This document shows, piece after piece, positions 1 through 5,168 of a stretch of DNA of 6,547 bases. The translations under genes and the position numbers were made by a program. How positions within the stretch are numbered: the stretch's first letter is position 1; the number at the start of each line of letters is the position of its first letter. The notes beneath the pieces were generated by a model that saw only the letters and a list, made by a program, of their open reading frames with translations, had not been told where the DNA came from and did no database searches. The stretch is from JAOUEA01 sp035249905 (GTDB lineage Bacteria; Actinomycetota; UBA4738; HRBIN12), in assembly GCA_035249905.1 (NCBI GenBank), contig DATFFT010000115.1, positions 1 through 6,547 on the forward strand. Reading direction: 5' to 3'.

Positions 1-428
1 GTCTTGGGGTTCGGCATGAGCCCGCGGGGGCCGAGCACGCGGCCCGCCTTGCCCACCGAGGCCATCAGATCGGGCGTCGCGACGGCGGCGTCGAAGTCGA
101 TCGACCCGCCGATCACCTCTTCCACGAGCTCCTCGCCGCCCACGATGTCGGCGCCGGCTTCCGTTGCCTCACGGGCCTTCTCGCCAACGGCGAAGGCGGC
201 GACCCGGACCGAGCGGCCGGTGCCGTTGGGAAGCGACACCGTGCCTCGCAGGGCCTGGTCGGCCTTGCGCGTGTCGAGGCCGAGTCGGAACGTGACCTCG
301 ACGGTCTCGTCGAAGTTCGCATCGGGCTGGGACTTGAGGATCTTGATCGCGTCGGCGGGCATGTGGACCTGCTCGCGGTCGTAGGCCGCGGCCGCGTTGC
401 GGTAGCGCTTGCCGTGGGTGGTCGTCAT
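1..428 (-). CDS. rplA: 50S ribosomal protein L1 (5' part; gene runs off the left edge)
   Basis: Ribosomal protein L1 binds 23S rRNA at the L1 stalk and helps release deacylated tRNA from the E site. In many bacteria it also represses its own operon by binding the mRNA. The visible part is 142 complete codons out of the roughly 230 usual for the family, starting MTTTHGKRYR. The family signature LGPRGLMPNPK sits at residues 132-142, just before the window ends. The ATG overlaps the rplK stop codon as ATGA, and a GGAGG Shine-Dalgarno sequence (436-440) lies 7 nt upstream inside the end of rplK, so the two genes are translationally coupled. The missing C-terminal part should continue to the left, probably followed by rplJ-rplL. 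The truncation is a window edge effect, not a broken gene. Confidence 0.97.
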   Translation of the reverse strand, partial: MTTTHGKRYRNAAAAYDREQVHMPADAIKILKSQPDANFDETVEVTFRLGLDTRKADQALRGTVSLPNGTGRSVRVAAFAVGEKAREATEAGADIVGGEELVEEVIGGSIDFDAAVATPDLMASVGKAGRVLGPRGLMPNPK

Positions 429-853
429 GCGTCGACCTCCACGCCCATGCTGCGCGCCGTGCCCTCGATGATGCGCATCGCGTTCTCGACGTCGTTGGCG
501 TTGAGGTCGACCATCTTCCGCTCGGCGATCTCGCGCACCTGCGCCTGGGAGAGCCTGGCGACCTTCTCGCGGTTGGGCTCGCCCGAGCCCTTCTCGACGC
601 CGGTGGCCTGTTTGATCAGCTCGGCGGCCGGCGGCTGCTTCGTGATGAACGAGAACGAGCGGTCCTCGTAGATCGTGAGCTCGACGGGGATCACCTGCCC
701 GGCCATCGACTGCGTCGCATCGTTGTACTGCTTGCAGAAGTCCATGATGTTCACGCCGTGCTGGCCCAGGGCCGTGCCCACGGGCGGCGCGGGGGTGGCC
801 TGAGCGGCCCTGATCTGCAGCTTGACGTTCGCGAGCACCTTCTTCGGCGCCAT
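425..853 (-). CDS. rplK: 50S ribosomal protein L11
   Basis: L11 forms, with its 23S rRNA site, the GTPase-associated centre where elongation factors act; it is also needed for stringent-response activation and is part of the thiopeptide antibiotic target. The product is 142 aa, the normal length. The N-terminal domain (about residues 1-72) has the proline-rich turn PAPPVGTALGQHGVNIMDF at 21-39, typical of L11. The RNA-binding C-terminal domain (about 73-142) starts at KQPPAAELIK and includes GTARSMG at 131-137. The ATG start is set by a clear GGAGGTG (861-867) spaced 7 nt away. The gene follows nusG by 59 nt and overlaps rplA by 4 nt, the standard secE-nusG-rplK-rplA order. Nothing unusual is seen. 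Confidence 0.98.
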   Translation of the reverse strand: MAPKKVLANVKLQIRAAQATPAPPVGTALGQHGVNIMDFCKQYNDATQSMAGQVIPVELTIYEDRSFSFITKQPPAAELIKQATGVEKGSGEPNREKVARLSQAQVREIAERKMVDLNANDVENAMRIIEGTARSMGVEVDA

Positions 854-912
854 GTTCGTTCACCTCCAGCGGTTCGAGCGGCCGCGAGGCCTCCCGCTCT
901 CTCGGTTGGGAC

Positions 913-2043
913 CTAGACCTTCGACACCTGATCGAAGCCCAGCTCGACCGGCGTCTCACGGTCGAAGATGTTGACCAGCACCTTCAGCTTGGCCTGGTCG
1001 GGGTTGATCTCGCTGATCGTGCCGTTGAAGTCCGCGAACGGGCCCGAGATGATGCGGACCACGTCGCCTTCCTCGAAGCCCAGGCGCACGGCCGGCTTGG
1101 CGTGGTCTTCCTTCTTCACGACGAGGATCTTCTCGACCTCGCGCTTGCTGAGCGGCGTCGGCTTCGAGCCGGTGCCGGCGCTGACGAACCCGGTCACCCC
1201 CGGCGTGTTGCGCACGACGTACCAGGAGTCGTTGTCGTACTCCATCTTCACGAGCAGGTAGCCGGGGAAGACCTTCTTCTGCACGACCTGCTTCTTGCCC
1301 GACTTGATCTCCATGACGTCTTCCATCGGGATGTGCACGCGGAAGATCTTGCCTTCCATCTGCATCGTGTGGATGCGCGACTCGAGGTTCGTCTTCACCT
1401 TGTTCTCGTAGCCGGCGTAGGTGTGGACCACGTACCACTCGCCGGGGCCGCGGAACGGGTCGTCTGCGGCCGGCGGAGCGGGAGCCTCCTCGGCCTCGGA
1501 GACGGGCTCCGGCTCCGGGATGGGCACCGGCTCCGGCTTCGGGGTGGGGTCGGGCTCGGGCGTCTCGTCCGCGGGCGACATCGTGCCCGGTGCGAGCTCG
1601 CCGTCGCCCTGCGAGCCCTCCATCTCGAGGTAGTCCCGCTCGACGACGGCCTCCTCGGCCTCGGCGGCGCCCTGCACGATCTCCTGCCCGATCTCGTCGG
1701 CGGTCTCCTCCATCACGGCCGTCTCGATCGTGGCCTCGGCCAGGATCTCCTGCGCGGCCTCCTCGCCCGCTTCCTCGAGGTCGGCGGCGTCGGAGATCGA
1801 CCGTTCCAGCGCATCTTCGGCGGCGTCGGGCTCGCCGGCGTCGAGCAGCGTGGCGGCCTCGGCGAGGCCCTCGGAGAGGATCACCTCGGCGCCTCGGTCG
1901 GCCGTGGCCTCGACGACCTCGGCCTCGGCCGCGGCCTCGGCGATCGTCTCGGCCGCCGCCTCGTCGGCGAGGTCGTGGACCTCCGCCGCGTCTTCGAGCG
2001 CGTCGGTCAACGGGGTATCGGACGTGGTGTCGACGTCTTCCAT
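913..2043 (-). CDS. nusG: Transcription termination/antitermination protein NusG with a long acidic N-terminal extension
   Basis: NusG binds the RNA polymerase clamp through its NGN domain, affects pausing and termination, and contacts Rho or ribosomal S10 through its KOW domain. I call 376 aa from the ATG at 2043, which has AAGGA 4 nt upstream (2048-2052) and lies 26 nt after secE. The reading frame stays open further upstream through secE and the tRNA, but that part is not NusG. Residues 1-150 are Ala/Glu-rich and predicted helical. Residues 157-191 are a Pro-Glu/Pro-Lys linker (TPEPDPTPKPEPVPIPEPEP). The NGN domain starts at WYVVHTYAGYE (203-213), includes FPGYLLVKM (259-267) and NTPGVTGFV (279-287), and the KOW domain follows (about 322-357; GDVVRIISGPF at 326-336). 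Escherichia coli NusG is about 181 aa. Actinobacterial NusGs often carry acidic extensions, but about 200 residues is long even for them. Confidence 0.96.
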   Translation of the reverse strand: MEDVDTTSDTPLTDALEDAAEVHDLADEAAAETIAEAAAEAEVVEATADRGAEVILSEGLAEAATLLDAGEPDAAEDALERSISDAADLEEAGEEAAQEILAEATIETAVMEETADEIGQEIVQGAAEAEEAVVERDYLEMEGSQGDGELAPGTMSPADETPEPDPTPKPEPVPIPEPEPVSEAEEAPAPPAADDPFRGPGEWYVVHTYAGYENKVKTNLESRIHTMQMEGKIFRVHIPMEDVMEIKSGKKQVVQKKVFPGYLLVKMEYDNDSWYVVRNTPGVTGFVSAGTGSKPTPLSKREVEKILVVKKEDHAKPAVRLGFEEGDVVRIISGPFADFNGTISEINPDQAKLKVLVNIFDRETPVELGFDQVSKV

Positions 2044-2069
2044 GGGGTCCTTGGGGGGTCTCTCTCTCG

Positions 2070-2378
2070 TCAGGACAGCAGGTCGAGGATCGCCTTCGAG
2101 AACACGTAGTCGAGGCCCGCCACGTAGGCGGTGGTCACGATCAGCGTCGCGAGCACCACGATCGTGTACGAGACGAGCTCTCGCCGGGTCGGCCAGTCGA
2201 CCTTCTTGAGCTCGAGTCGGACCTCTCTGAGGAACTGGCGCACGCCGCTGCGCTTGCGCTTCTCGGCGACCTGGGCGCGCCGGGCCGTCGCGGCGGGCGC
2301 GGCCTGTCGCTCGCGGCCGCCGCCACGCTTCTGCTGGCGCTCGGCGCGCTCCTGCATCCTCTTCATCTGTCGGTTCAT
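2070..2378 (-). CDS. secE: Preprotein translocase subunit SecE
   Basis: SecE clamps the two halves of SecY in the inner-membrane SecYEG export channel and is essential in bacteria. The product is 102 aa, with the single-membrane-span form usual outside the enterobacteria. Residues 1-46 are very basic and poorly conserved. The amphipathic helix and hallmark motif follow as REVRLELKKVDWPTRRELV (about 51-69), then one hydrophobic segment YTIVVLATLIVTTAYVAGL (about 71-89). The ATG at 2378 has AAGGAG 4 nt upstream (2383-2388). That Shine-Dalgarno begins one nucleotide beyond the 3' end of tRNA-Trp, so tRNA maturation forms the 5' end of the secE message. It is followed closely by nusG, as in most bacteria. 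Confidence 0.97.
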   Translation of the reverse strand: MNRQMKRMQERAERQQKRGGGRERQAAPAATARRAQVAEKRKRSGVRQFLREVRLELKKVDWPTRRELVSYTIVVLATLIVTTAYVAGLDYVFSKAILDLLS

Positions 2379-2382
2379 GACG

Positions 2383-2388
2383 CTCCTT
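2383..2388 (-). promoter_or_regulatory. secE ribosome binding site abutting the tRNA-Trp 3' end
   Basis: AAGGAG lies 4 nt before the secE ATG. Only one base separates it from the tRNA discriminator G at 2390. Translation of secE from the primary transcript and 3' processing of the tRNA therefore compete for nearly the same bases. The sequence and spacing are visible directly; the competition is inferred. Confidence 0.8.
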
Positions 2389-2389
2389 G

Positions 2390-2463
2390 CAGGCGCGGAG
2401 GGACTTGAACCCCCAACCCCCGGTTTTGGAGACCGGTGCTCTACCAGATTGAGCTACGCGCCT
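2390..2463 (-). tRNA. tRNA-Trp (anticodon CCA)
   Basis: The minus strand folds into a standard cloverleaf. The acceptor stem is AGGCGCG/CGCGCCT, the D stem GCTC/GAGC, the anticodon stem CCGGT/ACCGG with loop CTCCAAA (anticodon CCA), followed by a 5-nt variable loop and a T arm with loop TTCAAGT. The discriminator base at 2390 is G, as expected for bacterial tRNA-Trp. No CCA tail is encoded: the next bases are CAAGG. The gene is the first element after the operon promoter and sits 11 nt before secE, the same tRNA-Trp/secE/nusG order known from other actinobacteria. Its placement links supply of the single tryptophan tRNA to the export and ribosomal protein transcript. Confidence 0.97.
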
Positions 2464-2476
2464 CCGAGACTCCGGC

Positions 2477-2491
2477 CGCCCCGGAGGGGCG
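2477..2491 (-). other. Small GC hairpin in the leader before tRNA-Trp
   Basis: The arms CGCCCC and GGGGCG pair perfectly across a 3-nt loop, between the proposed promoter and the tRNA 5' end. No T tract follows, so it is not a classical terminator. It could assist RNase P processing or be incidental in GC-rich DNA. Confidence 0.4.
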
Positions 2492-2503
2492 TGCGGAAGG
2501 GCC

Positions 2504-2533
2504 AGTATAGGGTTCGCCCGGAGGCCACGGCAA
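2504..2533 (-). promoter_or_regulatory. Promoter for the tRNA-Trp-secE-nusG-rplKA transcript
   Basis: On the minus strand a -35-like TTGCCG (2528-2533) and a -10 TATACT (2504-2509) are separated by 18 bp. Both match the primary sigma-factor consensus well, and AT-rich hexamers stand out in this GC-rich region. The predicted start near 2497 gives a leader of about 34 nt before the tRNA. No other promoter of this quality is visible upstream of the block. Confidence 0.7.
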
Positions 2534-2645
2534 AGACCGAGGCCCCTGGGGTAGCGCTTCCACCATGCCACAGACCCGCGTTTGGCGCGGAATCCCACCC
2601 GCGAGAACCCTACGCCAGGTGCGTGAGTCGGCCCAGGTCGTGACC

Positions 2646-2651
2646 TATGCT
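2646..2651 (+). promoter_or_regulatory. Possible -10 element for the coiled-coil gene
   Basis: TATGCT fits the actinobacterial -10 pattern TANNNT and would place a transcription start about 36 nt before the ATG at 2694. The -35 position (around 2623-2628, GTGAGT) is poor. If this is the promoter, the upstream ATG at 2565 would not be transcribed. Support is weak and rests on one hexamer. Confidence 0.35.
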
Positions 2652-2693
2652 CCAGCCGACGGACCGCGGCGGCCCCGGATCGCGAGAGACGTC

Positions 2694-4220
2694 ATGGAAG
2701 AGCAGGCTGGCACCCCCCGGCGTAGCGTGTTCCGCCGGCTCGAGAACCAGGAAGACGAGCCGCTGCTGACGAGCAGCGAGCACCGCATCTCCGCGTCGTT
2801 GCGCAGGTCGATCGACGAGCAGCTCGAGCAGGGTCTGCGGGCGCTCGAGGAGCAGGCGACCGACCTGATGCGCGAGATCGCCGCCGAGATCTGGCGCGCC
2901 TCGGGCAACGACATGCGCCCCGAGCAGGAGCGCATCGTCTCGCTGCTCTCACGCGACCAGGCCATCAAGACCTTGATCACCTCGAACGACGAGCGCTTCC
3001 AGTCGCTCGCGCTGCGTTCGGCGCGGGTCGAGGACACGATGAACGAGGTGGCCGAGAACGGGAAGACCACACGCGACGCGATCGAGGCGTCGATGCTCGC
3101 GATCCGCGAGATCGCCGACTCGCCGACGCTGCACGGCGTCGAGGGCGTGCGCACCCAGCTCGAGCAGGTCGAGCATCACATCGCCGCGGCGCTGTCCACG
3201 ATGCAGCAGCGCGACCGCGCGATCGTCGAGACGGTCACGCGTCAGGTGCGGGACCACGGGAGGCTGTTGACCGAGGAGACCGCGAAGGTCATCGGCGCGA
3301 TCGACGCGTACGTGCAGACCGGCGCCGAGGCGATGGGCAGCCTCTCCCAGCGGGTGGAGGAACACGCCCAGGCCTTCGCCGAGCACGACGGCACGCTCAG
3401 CCAGACCGTCGCCGATCGCGTCGCGACCGAGCTGACCCCCGTGACCGAGCAGCTCGAGATGCTCGCCGAGAAGGTCGGGCTGCACGGACGCGACCAGGAG
3501 CAGGTGCGCGCCGCGGTCGAGCGGCTCGTCGAGGCCCGCATCATGGGCGTCGCCCACCTGATCAGGGCCGACTCCGAGGCGCTGCGCGGCCTGATCGAGG
3601 AGCGCACCGAGGTGCAGGCCGACACGATCCGCGAGACCGTCGACTGGCGCATGGCCGCGTTCGCCGAGCGCATGGACGAGAAGCTCGGCGCGGTCGCGAC
3701 CGACGTGGCCTCTGCCGTGGAGCAGGTGTCCACCCGGGTCGGCGAGCGCGTGAGCGCGATCGACGGCATCGACGAGCTGCTGGCCGAAGGCCAGGCGGCG
3801 ATCGAGGAACGGCTGGCGGCGCACATCGACGACCGCATGGCCTCGATCGCGAAGCTGATCAGGTCCGACAACCGGGCGCTGGCCTCGACGATGCGCGACC
3901 AGCAGGCGATCACCCCGAGCGAGCCGCTCGACGCCGAGCTGGTGCGCCAGACCCTGCGCGCGATCAAGGAGCTGCAGGCCGGCCTCGCCAACGACGTGCA
4001 GAGCACGGTCGACGTGCAGCTGTCGACGATCAGCGACCAGCTGCACAAGGAGACGCAGTCGACGACCGAGTCGATGGTCAAGGTCGCGGAGGTGCTGGGC
4101 GAGAAGATCGACCGCCTGACCGTGCGGGTCGACGAGGGCGTGGGCAACGACATGCAGATCGTGATCGATCGCATGACCGACGCGATCCAGGCGATGTCGA
4201 CGACGCGTCGCAGCGCCTGA
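2694..4220 (+). CDS. Hypothetical 508-aa helical/coiled-coil protein
   Basis: I do not recognise this as a characterised family. From the ATG at 2694 it encodes 508 aa, beginning MEEQAGTPRR. It is rich in Glu, Arg, Ala, Gln and Ile/Leu/Val in heptad-like spacing, with almost no Pro, Gly or Trp inside long helices, no Cys, no signal peptide and no membrane span, so a cytosolic rod-like or oligomeric protein is likely. A segment is duplicated with an offset of 99 residues: RIMGVAHLIRADSEAL at 282-297 and RMASIAKLIRSDNRAL at 381-396. The C-terminal third (about 411-500) is Thr/Ser/Asp-rich helix. An ATG at 2565 would add 43 Arg/Pro-rich residues with no ribosome binding site, so I prefer 2694, although its own Shine-Dalgarno is weak. 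The gene diverges from tRNA-Trp and converges on hadB with a 23-nt gap. Structural or scaffold roles are guesses only. Confidence 0.85.
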   Translation: MEEQAGTPRRSVFRRLENQEDEPLLTSSEHRISASLRRSIDEQLEQGLRALEEQATDLMREIAAEIWRASGNDMRPEQERIVSLLSRDQAIKTLITSNDERFQSLALRSARVEDTMNEVAENGKTTRDAIEASMLAIREIADSPTLHGVEGVRTQLEQVEHHIAAALSTMQQRDRAIVETVTRQVRDHGRLLTEETAKVIGAIDAYVQTGAEAMGSLSQRVEEHAQAFAEHDGTLSQTVADRVATELTPVTEQLEMLAEKVGLHGRDQEQVRAAVERLVEARIMGVAHLIRADSEALRGLIEERTEVQADTIRETVDWRMAAFAERMDEKLGAVATDVASAVEQVSTRVGERVSAIDGIDELLAEGQAAIEERLAAHIDDRMASIAKLIRSDNRALASTMRDQQAITPSEPLDAELVRQTLRAIKELQAGLANDVQSTVDVQLSTISDQLHKETQSTTESMVKVAEVLGEKIDRLTVRVDEGVGNDMQIVIDRMTDAIQAMSTTRRSA

Positions 4221-4224
4221 CGGC

Positions 4225-4245
4225 GTCGCCGTTCGGTCGCCGTTC
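4225..4245. repeat. Short tandem repeat at the convergent gene ends
   Basis: The 11-nt unit GTCGCCGTTCG occurs at 4225-4235 and again, lacking the last base, at 4236-4245. It fills the 23-nt gap between the coiled-coil gene stop and the hadB stop and touches the hadB stop codon. No terminator hairpin is seen here. Confidence 0.6.
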
Positions 4246-4666
4246 AGTCCAGGCGCACGGTCGCCTCGCCGCGCTTGATCGGCCATCCCGTCTCGCCGTC
4301 GCGCTCGCTCGAGACCCACAGCTCGAGGGTGGCGGTGCGAGCCTCGTCGTCGATCGCGCGGACCCGGCCCCCGGCCACGATCTCCTGACCCATCGAGACC
4401 GTCGCCCGGAAGCCGGCCGAGATCGCGGTGACGGCCGCGGGGTCCTCGGCCCACGCCACCACGCAGGCCGCCATGTGGCCCATCGTGAACATGCCGTGCG
4501 CGATCACCCCGTCGAACCCTGCGCCTCGCGCGAACGCGTCGTCGAGATGCAGCGGGTTCCGGTCGCCGCCGGCCTCGGCGTAGGCGCGCACGTCCTCGCG
4601 CGAGACGATCCTGCGGAGGTGCGGCAGCTCGTCGCCCACCGAGACGCCCTCGAACGGCCTCGTCAT
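4244..4666 (-). CDS. hadB: MaoC-family (3R)-hydroxyacyl-ACP dehydratase, catalytic subunit (HadB-like)
   Basis: This hot-dog-fold protein should remove water from (3R)-hydroxyacyl-ACP (or CoA) to give the trans-2-enoyl form, in the FAS-II elongation cycle. It is 140 aa, essentially the length of mycobacterial HadB. The hydratase-2 motif is intact: YAEAGGDRNPLHLD at residues 29-42, supplying the catalytic Asp35 and His40 with Asn37 between. The following HGMFTM (57-62) is the usual substrate-channel helix start. The ATG overlaps the stop codon of the upstream hadA-like gene as ATGA, implying coupled translation and a 1:1 heterodimer. Its position near secE matches M. tuberculosis, except that no hadC follows. 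The family assignment is firm; use for FAS-II rather than CoA-linked chemistry is inferred from the neighbourhood. Confidence 0.85.
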   Translation of the reverse strand: MTRPFEGVSVGDELPHLRRIVSREDVRAYAEAGGDRNPLHLDDAFARGAGFDGVIAHGMFTMGHMAACVVAWAEDPAAVTAISAGFRATVSMGQEIVAGGRVRAIDDEARTATLELWVSSERDGETGWPIKRGEATVRLD

Positions 4667-5055
4667 GCCGCGCGTTCCATCATCGTCGAACGCGTGCGCG
4701 CCGCGAGCTCGCCGTCGTCGTCGAACAGCTCCATCGCGATCACGACGAACGCCGTGCCCGCGCGCACCTTGATCGAATCGATGCGCGCACGCACCGTGAG
4801 CGTCTCTCCTTCCCGGAGCGGCCGCATCAACTCGTATTCCTGGCTGCCGTGCAGCACGCGCGAGAAGTCGAGGTCGAGAGCGGGGTCGTCGATCACCCGC
4901 GGAAGCACGGTGAACTCGGCCGCGGTGAGGAACGTGGGAGGGACGCCGGCCTCCTGTCCGAAGACCGCACGGAACGCCGCGACCCTCGTCGGGTCGACCA
5001 CGAACTCGACGTCTGGATAGGTCGTGCCTTCGGCCTCGGGGTTCACCGCGCGCAC
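4663..5055 (-). CDS. hadA: MaoC-like dehydratase, non-catalytic partner subunit (HadA-like)
   Basis: This is the N-terminal-type MaoC hot-dog domain that pairs with a catalytic HadB-type subunit and shapes the acyl-binding site. It lacks the D-x-N-P-x-H motif, as HadA does. I prefer a GTG start at 5055, giving 130 aa. A GGAG Shine-Dalgarno (5061-5064) lies 5 nt upstream, and the protein then opens with NPEAEGTTYPDVEF, the usual beginning of this family. Other markers are GVPPTF (37-42) and LHGSQEYEL (68-76), a signature of the N-terminal dehydratase family. An in-frame ATG at 5175 would add 40 residues without homology-like features, overlap the divergent response-regulator start by 7 nt and leave no promoter space. 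The 3' end overlaps hadB by 4 nt. Confidence 0.8.
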   Translation of the reverse strand: MRAVNPEAEGTTYPDVEFVVDPTRVAAFRAVFGQEAGVPPTFLTAAEFTVLPRVIDDPALDLDFSRVLHGSQEYELMRPLREGETLTVRARIDSIKVRAGTAFVVIAMELFDDDGELAARTRSTMMERAA

Positions 5056-5060
5056 GGTAG

Positions 5061-5064
5061 CTCC
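5061..5064 (-). promoter_or_regulatory. Ribosome binding site deciding the hadA GTG start
   Basis: GGAG is placed 5 nt before the GTG at 5055. No comparable site precedes the upstream in-frame ATG at 5175, which would overlap the divergent gene. This is the main evidence for the shorter hadA product. Confidence 0.65.
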
Positions 5065-5154
5065 GGGTGCCCTGCTCGGCAAGCGTTCCGGCGGGGTCTC
5101 GGTGAGGGTCGCCAGAACTTGGCGCAGGTAGGTGAAACGGTTCGGGTCACGCCC

Positions 5155-5160
5155 TACGAT
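5155..5160 (+). promoter_or_regulatory. Likely -10 element for the response regulator (near-leaderless transcript)
   Basis: TACGAT matches TANNNT and ends 8 nt before the ATG at 5169, so transcription would begin at or within about two bases of the start codon. No Shine-Dalgarno sequence is visible, consistent with the leaderless translation common in actinobacteria. The -35 region is not convincing. Confidence 0.5.
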
Positions 5161-5168
5161 GCTCCGCG

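Noticed and set aside
876..899. GAGCGG/CCGCTC hairpin between nusG and rplK
   Set aside because: Short 6-bp stem with a 12-nt loop and no T tract. It lies inside a continuous operon, where a terminator is not expected, and palindromes such as GCGGCCGC are common at this GC content.
1102..2109. Plus-strand 335-aa open frame opposite nusG
   Set aside because: It is antisense to the well-supported NusG gene; the Leu/Gly/Arg-rich product is a GC-rich mirror of the Ala/Glu codons and matches no family I know.
2044..2598. Upstream continuation of the nusG reading frame (561-aa version)
   Set aside because: It runs in another frame through secE and tRNA-Trp, has Arg/Pro-rich shadow composition, and the ATG at 2043 has its own ribosome binding site.
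3242..4174. Minus-strand 310-aa Ser/Arg-rich open frame opposite the coiled-coil gene
   Set aside because: Ser/Arg-rich shadow product without domain signs. The plus-strand gene has more protein-like composition and an internal repeat.
2949..4454. Minus-strand 501-aa open frame opposite the coiled-coil gene
   Set aside because: His/Arg/Leu/Asp-rich composition typical of an antisense shadow; it also runs into hadB in a different frame.
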